Assembly: GCA_023411225.1 (NCBI GenBank)
Contig: JAEYPA010000010.1
Span: 8,070 to 72,069, forward strand
Source of the DNA: Bacillota bacterium
GTDB lineage: Bacteria; Bacillota; Clostridia; Lachnospirales; Lachnospiraceae
Reading direction: 5' to 3'
Length of the DNA stretch: 64,000 bases
Shown: positions 6,618 to 13,426 of the stretch, piece by piece
Layout: each line of letters starts with the position of its first letter
How positions within the stretch are numbered: the stretch's first letter is position 1
Notes under the pieces: model-generated
What the model saw: the letters and a program-made list of their open reading frames with translations, nothing else
Databases searched by the model: none
What the model was told of the DNA's origin: nothing
Program-made: the position numbers and the translations under genes

Positions 6618-8795
6618 ATGTCAATTAAAATTGCTTTAGCAGGAAATCCCAACAGTGGTAAAACGACTTTGTTTAATGCATTGACAGGTTCTAACCAGTT
6701 TGTAGGAAACTGGCCAGGTGTTACAGTTGAAAAGAAGGAAGGAAAACTGAGATCAAAATATAAAGGGAATTCAACAGAAGATGTCACAATTATGGACTTA
6801 CCCGGAATTTATTCACTTTCCCCATATACTTTGGAGGAAGTTGTATCCAGAAATTATTTGATCAGCGAACGTCCGGATGCAATCTTAAATATTGTAGATG
6901 GTACCAATATTGAGCGTAATCTATACCTATCTACGCAGCTGATGGAGCTTGGTATCCCAGTTATTATGGCAGTTAATATGCTAGATGTCCTTGAGAAGAC
7001 CGGAGATAAGATACATATTCAGAAGCTAAGTGAGAAACTTGGATGTGAAGTTGTAGAGATTTCTGCCTTAAAAGGTACGGGTATCAGAAATGCTGCAGAA
7101 AAAGCAGTGGCGCTTGCTATGAATAAGAATGCTCATGTTCCTGTCCATAAGTTTGCATATGAACTAGAAACTGCTATCGAGCAGGTGGAAGATAAACTAA
7201 AAGGGCTTGTACCTGAGGAGCAGAAGCGATTTTTTGCCATTAAACTGTTAGAACAGGATGATAAAATTGGGAAGCAATTAAGCCAGATTCCGGATGTGTC
7301 ATTGGAGATTCAAAACCTAGAGACGACCATGGATGATGATACAGAAAGTATTATTACAAATGAACGTTATGTTTATATTTCTCACATTATTGATGACTGT
7401 TGTACGAAAAATAGGAAAAAGAAGGGGACAAATTCAGATAGAATTGATCGGATTGTGACTAACAGATGGCTTGCACTACCTATTTTTGCTGTAATTATGT
7501 TCTTGGTATACTATATTTCTGTTACAACTGTAGGTACTTGGGCAACTGATTGGGCCAATGACGGCGTCTTTGGAGATGGTTTTAGTTTCTTTGGCATGTG
7601 GATTCCAGGAATTCCAGTTTTGATATCCAATGCATTAGAGACACTGAACGTGGCGGGATGGTTACAAGGACTTATTGTAGATGGAATTATTGGTGGTGTG
7701 GGAGCAGTACTTGGTTTTGTACCACAGATGTTGGTATTGTTCTTATTCCTGGCCTTTTTAGAGGCTTGTGGTTACATGGCTAGAGTAGCCTTTATTATGG
7801 ATAGAATTTTTCGTAAGTTTGGTTTATCCGGTAAATCTTTTATTCCTATGTTGATTGGTAGTGGTTGTGGTGTTCCTGGAATAATGGCATCCAGAACAAT
7901 TGAAAATGACAGAGATCGTAAGATGACGATTATGACTACCACCTTTATTCCATGTGGAGCTAAGCTTCCGATTATTGCATTAATTGCTGGTGCTTTATTT
8001 GAAGGAGCCTGGTGGGTAGCTCCTAGTGCTTACTTCGTTGGTATAGCTGCAATTATTTTCTCCGGTATAATGCTAAAGAAAACTAAGATATTTGCCGGGG
8101 ATCCTGCTCCATTTGTTATGGAATTACCAGCGTATCATATGCCTACTGTAATGAATATCTTAAGAAGTATGTGGGAAAGAGGATGGTCCTTTATAAAGAA
8201 AGCTGGTACCATTATCTTGCTGTCCACTATTGTATTATGGTTTTTGCAGAACTTTGGATGGGTCGACGGTTCCTTTGGACTTCTAACGGAAGAGGAGATG
8301 AAATATAGTATTCTTGCTGGTATAGGCAATGTGATTGCACCTATTTTTGCACCTCTTGGTTGGGGAGATTGGAAAATGGCAGTTGCTGCAGTTACTGGAT
8401 TAATTGCAAAAGAAAATGTTGTTATGACCTTTGGTGTACTGTTTGGATTTGCAGAAGTTGCTGAGGATGGTGTGGAGATTTGGGGGACACTGGCAAGTAG
8501 TATGACCGCTATTGCAGCATATTCCTTCCTTGTATTCAATCTCTTATGTGCTCCATGTTTTGCTGCAATGGGTGCTATTAAGAGGGAAATGAACAATAAG
8601 AAGTGGTTCTGGTTTGCCATTGGATATCAGACAGCGTTAGCTTATGTAGTATCTCTTTGTATTTTCCAGATAGGAAATCTCATTACCACTGGGGCCTTTG
8701 GAGTTGGAACTGTAGTTGCTTTCCTTCTGGTTCTAGGATTTATGTATCTTCTCTTTAGACCATATAAAGAAAGCAAAACTCTGAAAATAAATTAG
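6618..8795 (+). CDS. feoB: Ferrous iron transporter FeoB
   Basis: A 725-residue inner-membrane Fe(II) permease with an N-terminal GTPase. G1 is GNPNSGKTTLFNALTG (residues 8-23), G3 DLPG near 55, G4 NMLD near 115 and G5 SALKG near 145. Residues about 160-265 form the helical GDI-like spacer, followed by paired Gate domains with GSGCGVPGIMASR and CGAKLPI cysteine motifs and 8 or more membrane helices. Length is normal. AAAGGAG precedes ATG 6618. It follows two feoA genes and precedes a Cys-rich peptide whose SD abuts its stop. Regulation is probably through the iron box at 5961-5992. Confidence 0.97.
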   Translation: MSIKIALAGNPNSGKTTLFNALTGSNQFVGNWPGVTVEKKEGKLRSKYKGNSTEDVTIMDLPGIYSLSPYTLEEVVSRNYLISERPDAILNIVDGTNIERNLYLSTQLMELGIPVIMAVNMLDVLEKTGDKIHIQKLSEKLGCEVVEISALKGTGIRNAAEKAVALAMNKNAHVPVHKFAYELETAIEQVEDKLKGLVPEEQKRFFAIKLLEQDDKIGKQLSQIPDVSLEIQNLETTMDDDTESIITNERYVYISHIIDDCCTKNRKKKGTNSDRIDRIVTNRWLALPIFAVIMFLVYYISVTTVGTWATDWANDGVFGDGFSFFGMWIPGIPVLISNALETLNVAGWLQGLIVDGIIGGVGAVLGFVPQMLVLFLFLAFLEACGYMARVAFIMDRIFRKFGLSGKSFIPMLIGSGCGVPGIMASRTIENDRDRKMTIMTTTFIPCGAKLPIIALIAGALFEGAWWVAPSAYFVGIAAIIFSGIMLKKTKIFAGDPAPFVMELPAYHMPTVMNILRSMWERGWSFIKKAGTIILLSTIVLWFLQNFGWVDGSFGLLTEEEMKYSILAGIGNVIAPIFAPLGWGDWKMAVAAVTGLIAKENVVMTFGVLFGFAEVAEDGVEIWGTLASSMTAIAAYSFLVFNLLCAPCFAAMGAIKREMNNKKWFWFAIGYQTALAYVVSLCIFQIGNLITTGAFGVGTVVAFLLVLGFMYLLFRPYKESKTLKIN

Positions 8796-8806
8796 GAGGT
8801 ATGTGT

Positions 8807-8944
8807 ATGGGAACAATAGCGGTTGGATTAGTTCTTCTTGGTGTTGTAGGACTGATTATACGCAATATGATTAAAGCGAAAAGGCAGGGAAAGAGTGTAC
8901 AGTGTGGTTGTGATTGTGCACACTGTTCTGGCCACTGTCATTAG
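8807..8944 (+). CDS. FeoB-associated Cys-rich membrane peptide
   Basis: A 45-codon ORF too short for usual cut-offs. It starts at ATG 8807, 6 nt after a perfect AGGAGGT; the ATG at 8801 touches the SD and is unlikely. Residues 2-20 form one membrane helix (GTIAVGLVLLGVVGLIIR), followed by a basic linker and a Cys/His tail CGCDCAHCSGHCH with five Cys and three His. This matches the FeoB-associated Cys-rich membrane protein family found after feoB in many Firmicutes. It may hand over or sense Fe(II) at the membrane. It lies 11 bp after feoB and before a strong terminator. Confidence 0.88.
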   Translation: MGTIAVGLVLLGVVGLIIRNMIKAKRQGKSVQCGCDCAHCSGHCH

Positions 8945-8955
8945 TAGTTATTAAA

Positions 8956-9000
8956 AATACCCTCGAGATGCTTACATAAATAAGTACTCGAGGGTATTGT
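8956..9000. terminator. Bidirectional terminator between feo and trk operons
   Basis: Perfect 12-bp stem, 8956-8967 (AATACCCTCGAG) with 8987-8998, flanked by A- and T-rich sequence. It lies between the convergent feo peptide gene and the last gene of the minus-strand K+ operon. Confidence 0.85.
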
Positions 9001-9005
9001 CTAGA

Positions 9006-9509
9006 TTATTTTATAGTTTTTTTCTTTACGATTAAAAAATAAGTAATTAAAACAATACTAAGAAAGGATAAAAGAAGGGCAGAGCCCATCTTTTCTAATG
9101 ATATCTGTCTGTCAAAAGAGTAACCGGAAGAGATTATTTTGAAATTTGTGGAGTGAAGATCTATATCACCCCCGTGTTCTCTACATGCCCTATGATATAT
9201 AGCTGTTATCTGTACAATATCTCCACTATTCTTATAATTTCCATAGTAATTTATATTATTTATTAAATCCTGTTTTATCCATACTCCTATCGCATTGGAA
9301 CCATCATTTATATTTATCCATGCATATTCCCCCCGTTCCAATTCTTCTCCAATTACTTCTCCCTGAATGATAACTTTCTTCCCATCCATAGAAATAGAGT
9401 TTTCAATTAGGTCATTAATTTTAATTATAGTATCAGAAGCCTTGCATTCTATAGAAAAGAAAAAAATGGAAATTATCACTATTCCTAATGATTTTGTAAT
9501 TTTACGCAT
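9006..9509 (-). CDS. Exported, membrane-anchored protein with an OB-fold-like domain
   Basis: A 167-residue protein of unknown function. Residues 3-22 form a signal or anchor segment (SLGIVIISIFFFSIECKAS). Residues about 28-125 look like an extracytoplasmic OB-fold: KVIIQGEVIG, YAWININDGSNAIGVWI and GDIVQITAIYHRAC strands. A C-terminal helix (GSALLLSFLSIVLITYFLIV) is followed by a basic KKK tail. ATG 9509 lies inside the trkH 3' end and its AGGAGGT is within trkH codons, giving a 25-bp overlap and probable translational coupling. An in-frame GTG-like extension to 9536 is less likely. Coupling suggests a role beside the K+ channel-like subunit, but none is known to me. Confidence 0.8.
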   Translation of the reverse strand: MRKITKSLGIVIISIFFFSIECKASDTIIKINDLIENSISMDGKKVIIQGEVIGEELERGEYAWININDGSNAIGVWIKQDLINNINYYGNYKNSGDIVQITAIYHRACREHGGDIDLHSTNFKIISSGYSFDRQISLEKMGSALLLSFLSIVLITYFLIVKKKTIK

Positions 9510-11017
9510 ACTTTTTTTACACCTCCTGTAACCCATCCTATAAGAGCAAATACTGACAAAAATTCTAATCTGCCTACATACATAGCGATTATATAATAGA
9601 TCTTTAATACTGTAGGAGTATCTGGAGTGGTTACACCGATGGAAAGTCCAACATTACCAGTTGTGGAAGATGCTTCATAGGCAGCGTCTACTAAGGAATA
9701 ACCATAGAAGGTTCCAAGAAGTGTCCCTATACTAAAAGTAATAATATAGCATACTATTATTAGAGCCGAAGATTTGACAACAGCATCTTCTAAAATGTAA
9801 TCCTTAATATGATGGTATTTGTAGGATTTCACATTACGTTCTGAGGAAAGAAGTTTTCTTACTTCGACAATGATACTTTTAACAACAATTCTTACCCGTA
9901 GACCTTTGAAACCACCAGCTGTAGAACAGGCTGAACCACCAATTAACATAACAATAATTATAATAAGATTGCCGAAATCTCCCCATTCCAAAGCAAATTG
10001 TCGAGCGTAGATGTTAGAAAAACCAGTCGTCGTATGAGCTGATATTACATTGTATACAACCCTTCTGAATACTGCTATGGCATTGGGGTAGATTTGAGAT
10101 AAGCCTATTACTGCAAGGAAGCAGAATAATGTAGCAGTAACCAAGAAACTCTGCATTTCAATATTCTTTATCAATTCTTTTCTCTTCCCTTGCCAAACAG
10201 CATAGTGCAGACCAAAATTCAATGAGCCAAGAACTAATATGACAAAAGTGATTAGTTCGTAGGAAAAACTATGATAATACATGATATTTTGACTGTTTGG
10301 TGCAAAACCACCGGTGCTCCAGGACGAACAAAAGATAAACAGTCCATGTAAGAGGGCAGGGACCGGTTTTAAACCAATTACGATTCCGTCAATCCATAGA
10401 AGTAAGGTACCAACAGCAAGGTAGATTAAACTTATTTTCCAGATAATACGTGCTGTTCCTCGTGCATTCGGAACTAAGCCGATGTCCTTTGCTTCCCCTA
10501 CATAAAGCTTGTATGCTCCGCTAGCTTCCTTTACAAGAAGAGATAGGGCTAAGACTACAATTCCCTGGCCACCTACAAAAGTTAAAATATGTCTCCACAT
10601 ATTTAATCCTATGGAGAGATGATCTAGATCCTGGGTCAGTACAAGTCCAGTTGTGGTAAGACCACTCATAACGTCAAAGCAGGAGTTTAGCAAAGAGTTG
10701 TTGTGTCCACTGAGACGATATGGGATAGCACATAGTATCATTAGTATTATCCAGGAGAGAGCAGCTACTATAAATCCATGCTTCCATTGTACACAAGATT
10801 TATTCTGCTTAGTCATACTGCCTAAATATAAGAAAAATAGACCAAGTATAGTAGTGATGGAACAGCTTATGACAAAATCTAAAGCTGTATTCCACTCGGT
10901 AAATAGGAGAGAAGTGAGGAAAGGGATAATCATTAACATGGCACCCCCAAGGATGATATAGCCTGTATAATAAAATATAATTTTCCAACTCTTAAGAGGT
11001 TTATTTTTGATAGTCAT
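9485..11017 (-). CDS. trkH: TrkH/KtrB family potassium transporter subunit
   Basis: A 510-residue membrane protein that forms the K+ pathway of Trk/Ktr systems. Four pore-loop filter segments are visible: MSGLTTTGLV, CSSWSTGGF, ISAHTTTGF and SSTTGNVGLS, one per M1-P-M2 unit. The start ATG 11017 follows GAGGTAAG and overlaps the stop of the upstream 37-codon ORF as ATGA; the longer frame up to 11068 overlaps that ORF and has no SD. It works with cytosolic RCK proteins, two of which are encoded just upstream. The operon lies behind a candidate KdpE-controlled promoter. TrkH and KtrB cannot be separated with certainty; two RCK proteins nearby fit either. Confidence 0.95.
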   Translation of the reverse strand: MTIKNKPLKSWKIIFYYTGYIILGGAMLMIIPFLTSLLFTEWNTALDFVISCSITTILGLFFLYLGSMTKQNKSCVQWKHGFIVAALSWIILMILCAIPYRLSGHNNSLLNSCFDVMSGLTTTGLVLTQDLDHLSIGLNMWRHILTFVGGQGIVVLALSLLVKEASGAYKLYVGEAKDIGLVPNARGTARIIWKISLIYLAVGTLLLWIDGIVIGLKPVPALLHGLFIFCSSWSTGGFAPNSQNIMYYHSFSYELITFVILVLGSLNFGLHYAVWQGKRKELIKNIEMQSFLVTATLFCFLAVIGLSQIYPNAIAVFRRVVYNVISAHTTTGFSNIYARQFALEWGDFGNLIIIIVMLIGGSACSTAGGFKGLRVRIVVKSIIVEVRKLLSSERNVKSYKYHHIKDYILEDAVVKSSALIIVCYIITFSIGTLLGTFYGYSLVDAAYEASSTTGNVGLSIGVTTPDTPTVLKIYYIIAMYVGRLEFLSVFALIGWVTGGVKKVCVKLQNH

Positions 11018-11127
11018 ATGCTTACCTCGTATAATACTATGGTGGCTAATATAAGTAATGCCATCCAAATTGAAATTGCTAGGATTTCATATAGTAGTCC
11101 TTTAAATTCAGAACCTATTTTTCGCAT
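11014..11127 (-). CDS. 37-residue single-helix membrane peptide between trkA and trkH
   Basis: ATG 11127 to TGA 11014. The peptide begins MRKIGSEFKGLLYEI and then has a hydrophobic helix (AISIWMALLILATIVLY, residues about 17-33) with a short EVSI tail. It fills the space between trkA and trkH almost exactly: its start overlaps the trkA 3' end by 20 nt in another frame, and its TGA overlaps the trkH ATG as ATGA. GGTGG lies 8 nt before the ATG. Such tight nesting strongly suggests translation, and the size and topology recall the KdpF peptide of the Kdp pump, though I see no sequence similarity. I infer a small accessory subunit of the K+ transporter. Confidence 0.7.
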   Translation of the reverse strand: MRKIGSEFKGLLYEILAISIWMALLILATIVLYEVSI

Positions 11128-11794
11128 TTTTATTGCCACCGTCCTTAATTACTCTTTTCAAATGGACGAATCCGGTGTTATTGGTTAACATCAGGATATT
11201 GTCATTTTCCTGTATTCTTGTATTTCCTCTTGGATAGATAGCTTTATCATCTCTTAGTATAGAAGACATTACACATTCATCAGGAAGCTCAAGATCCTTT
11301 ACAAATTGGTCCGCCCAAATACTTCCTTTTTCTATCTGTATTTCAGCTAATATCATTGCACCACGATCGAAGCTTTGAAGAATTTTCACATTGTCTTTAT
11401 CAAATTCGTACTCTATGAGGTTAGCAATTACTGCTGTACTACAGACTGTTCTATCAACTCCGAGATTCTTAAACATAGTTGTATTTTTAGGATTATTTAT
11501 TTTAGCTATGGTTTTAGAAATTTGAAATGTACTTTTGGCTATTTTACAGATAACCAGGTTCTCCTCATCAGACCCTGTTACAGCAGCTACAACTTCTGCT
11601 TCCTCTATACCAGCGTCCTTTAGAACCTCTAAATCAGTACCATCTCCACATACTATAGTAGTATCTATATCTTCTGCTATGGATTTACAGGTTAGGTAGT
11701 CACTTTCTATGAGAACCACATTATAGTTTTTTTCATGCAATGTTTTTAACAGATAATAACCAATCTTCCCTCCACCCACTATGATTGATTTCAT
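11108..11794 (-). CDS. trkA: TrkA-type RCK protein (NAD-binding plus C domain)
   Basis: A 228-residue cytosolic gating subunit. Residues 1-130 are the RCK_N Rossmann domain with VGGGKIGYYLL and an acidic residue after strand 2 (VLIESD). Residues about 145-225 are the RCK_C/TrkA_C domain, which in Ktr systems often binds c-di-AMP (IWADQFVKDLELPDECVMSSI, given here as IWADQFVKDL). Start ATG 11794 follows AAGGAGTG; an in-frame ATG at 11812 precedes the SD and is unlikely. It sits between the RCK_N-only gene (29 bp) and the hidden membrane peptide and TrkH. Confidence 0.94.
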   Translation of the reverse strand: MKSIIVGGGKIGYYLLKTLHEKNYNVVLIESDYLTCKSIAEDIDTTIVCGDGTDLEVLKDAGIEEAEVVAAVTGSDEENLVICKIAKSTFQISKTIAKINNPKNTTMFKNLGVDRTVCSTAVIANLIEYEFDKDNVKILQSFDRGAMILAEIQIEKGSIWADQFVKDLELPDECVMSSILRDDKAIYPRGNTRIQENDNILMLTNNTGFVHLKRVIKDGGNKNAKNRF

Positions 11795-11823
11795 ATACAA
11801 CACTCCTTTCATTTCCTGTATCT

Positions 11824-12219
11824 TTAAGATATTTGAGATTTTAAAATATCTACTTCTAATTGAACTGGATTGATGGTTTTGATGCCAAGAGTCTGATAGA
11901 TATATTGTCTATTAGGATTAACGATTCGAGCTATAATTTGTGGAATCTTATAGATTTCTTTGGAAATAAGAGATACTGTGATGTTTATATTTTCATCTGA
12001 AGTGACGGCTAACACAACATCTGCATTTTCTATCCCTGCTTCTTTTAGTACATCATTGTCATATTCGACTCCTCTCACTTTCAAACCATTAAATCCACTT
12101 CCTAAAATGTCAAGTTTAGCACTGCTGCGATCAATGACAGATATATTGTGTCCAGTATCAGAAAGTTCTGAGGCTAGGGTGCTACCTATCTTACCGCAAC
12201 CAATAACAATAATATTCAT
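11824..12219 (-). CDS. RCK_N-only TrkA-like protein
   Basis: A 131-residue single Rossmann domain: VIGCGKIGSTLASEL (residues 4-18), acid in VIDRS after strand 2, and the VLAVTSDENINI segment typical of TrkA. It ends right after the RCK_N fold (VQLEVDILKS), so the C-terminal regulatory domain is missing. Its ATG overlaps the stop of the TPR gene as ATGA. It probably forms mixed rings with the full-length TrkA encoded next; the absent C domain would halve the number of ligand sites. No frameshift remnant is seen between its stop and the trkA start, so it appears to be a genuine short form. Confidence 0.88.
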   Translation of the reverse strand: MNIIVIGCGKIGSTLASELSDTGHNISVIDRSSAKLDILGSGFNGLKVRGVEYDNDVLKEAGIENADVVLAVTSDENINITVSLISKEIYKIPQIIARIVNPNRQYIYQTLGIKTINPVQLEVDILKSQIS

Positions 12220-12569
12220 TTTCCTTCCCCCTTTTTAGACTCCATAGGACAGTCTTCTGGAACATAGATATCCATTCTATTTTGACAGAACATTTCGGCA
12301 TATTGATTCATGTTATATTTTGCTGGAATATATGTTGGATCTAGTGCCCATGCAGCCCGAAAATGTTTCATAGCAAGTAAATGATTGCCCTGATGCTCCA
12401 ATTGGATTCCATATAGATTGTGTGGTTCTGGAGCATGTGGATATTTACTCAGGGCAGCTTGAATTAATTCTGTGCTCTTTAAATAATTTCTTGTCTCAAT
12501 AAGTCTTTTTACTGAATGGCATAAAGCAGTCATCTCTGAATTGTTATACAATGCCTCATCCTCTTTCAT
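12216..12569 (-). CDS. Small TPR protein heading the K+ uptake operon
   Basis: A 117-residue soluble protein with about two tetratricopeptide repeats: NYLKSTELIQAALSKYPHAP, then NLYGIQLEHQGNHLLAMKHFRAAWALDPTYIPA (key residues A-L, P, G, A-F, A-L-D-P). A C-terminal stretch carries two Cys. I start it at ATG 12569 after GGGAGA; the frame stays open upstream to 12704 but that part crosses the repeat-containing promoter. It is the first gene after the tandem 11-bp repeats and is coupled to the RCK_N gene by ATGA. It may act as a scaffold for regulation; function unproven. Confidence 0.82.
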   Translation of the reverse strand: MKEDEALYNNSEMTALCHSVKRLIETRNYLKSTELIQAALSKYPHAPEPHNLYGIQLEHQGNHLLAMKHFRAAWALDPTYIPAKYNMNQYAEMFCQNRMDIYVPEDCPMESKKGEGK

Positions 12570-12620
12570 AAAAATTCTCCCTTCTTTACTGAGCGATTTT
12601 GGGTGATTTCCTTTTCTGAT

Positions 12621-12691
12621 ACTATAATAAGAGAAATCCTGTGAGAAAGCTGTGAGAGAGAATCTTTCTGTGTGAGAAATCTGTGAGAAAT
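12621..12691 (-). promoter_or_regulatory. Promoter with tandem 11-bp repeats, candidate KdpE site
   Basis: On the plus strand CTGTGAGAAA-like units start at 12628 (partial), 12639, 12650, 12670 and 12681, i.e. 11-bp steps with one double step. On the minus strand they read TTTCTCACAG and run into TATTATAGT (12629-12621), a -10-like box, where a -35 should be. PhoB/OmpR-family regulators bind such helical-phase direct repeats. The nearest regulator is KdpE, encoded immediately upstream. Binding is inferred. Confidence 0.65.
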
Positions 12692-12696
12692 GAATA

Positions 12697-12724
12697 AAAC
12701 CCATGAATATTGATTCATGGGTTT
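12697..12724 (-). terminator. Terminator after kdpE
   Basis: Perfect 11-bp stem AAACCCATGAA (12697-12707 with 12714-12724), 6-nt loop, followed on the minus strand by TTTTATT-like sequence. It separates kdpDE from the TPR-trk operon. Confidence 0.72.
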
Positions 12725-12729
12725 GCTAA

Positions 12730-13425
12730 TTAATTTATTAGTCGGTAGCCTACACCTATTTCTGTAATGATGTAACAGGGCTTGGCTGGATCTTTTTCTA
12801 TTTTTCTTCTTAAACCAGCCATTAAGGCTCTTAATGCCTGAGTATCGTTTCCGTATCCAATACCCCAGATTTCTTTAATGATTGTTCTAGTGGTAAGAAC
12901 CTTTCCAGCATTTTTAAATAATAAAGAAAGAAGGCGATATTCCATTGGCGTGATATGTAGTTCTTTATCTTCAAGATAGACAAGATGCTTTTCGTAATCG
13001 ATACGAAGATCACGAATCTGAGAATAGGTCTGAGCTCTGTTACCACCCTGTCTATACATATGACGAAGGGCGACTCTAATCCGGGCTAGCAATTCTGTTG
13101 CCGAAAAGGGTTTGGTTAAGTAATCATCAGCTCCAGTATCTAAGGCATAGGCTTTTTCTTTGTCCTGATCTCTGGCTGAGACAACAATTATAGGTATTTC
13201 TGACCATTCTCTTATCTTCTTAATAACTTCTATACCATCATAATCCGGAAGTCCTAGGTCTAGAAGTAGTAAATCAATCGGTTCCGAGACTAAGATATGG
13301 AGAGCACTTTGCGCATTACCGGCAGTTATATAGCGCAAGCCTTCAGTTTCCAATGAATAACATATAAAATTACGTATTTGAGCATCGTCTTCAACAATGA
13401 GAATATATTCACCTAAATTATTCAT
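12730..13425 (-). CDS. kdpE: KdpE-like response regulator
   Basis: A 231-residue OmpR/PhoB-family regulator. The receiver domain (1-120) has the acidic pocket VEDD, phospho-acceptor Asp in LLLLDLGLPDYDG near residue 54 and Lys in LTKPFSA near 105. The winged-helix effector domain (135-231) ends VGYRLIN. The wording resembles KdpE. ATG 13425 has GGAGGCG upstream and sits 1 bp after the kdpD stop, so the pair is cotranslated. It is followed by a terminator and then the trk operon with tandem repeats in its promoter, the most likely target. Confidence 0.93.
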   Translation of the reverse strand: MNNLGEYILIVEDDAQIRNFICYSLETEGLRYITAGNAQSALHILVSEPIDLLLLDLGLPDYDGIEVIKKIREWSEIPIIVVSARDQDKEKAYALDTGADDYLTKPFSATELLARIRVALRHMYRQGGNRAQTYSQIRDLRIDYEKHLVYLEDKELHITPMEYRLLSLLFKNAGKVLTTRTIIKEIWGIGYGNDTQALRALMAGLRRKIEKDPAKPCYIITEIGVGYRLIN

Positions 13426-13426
13426 T

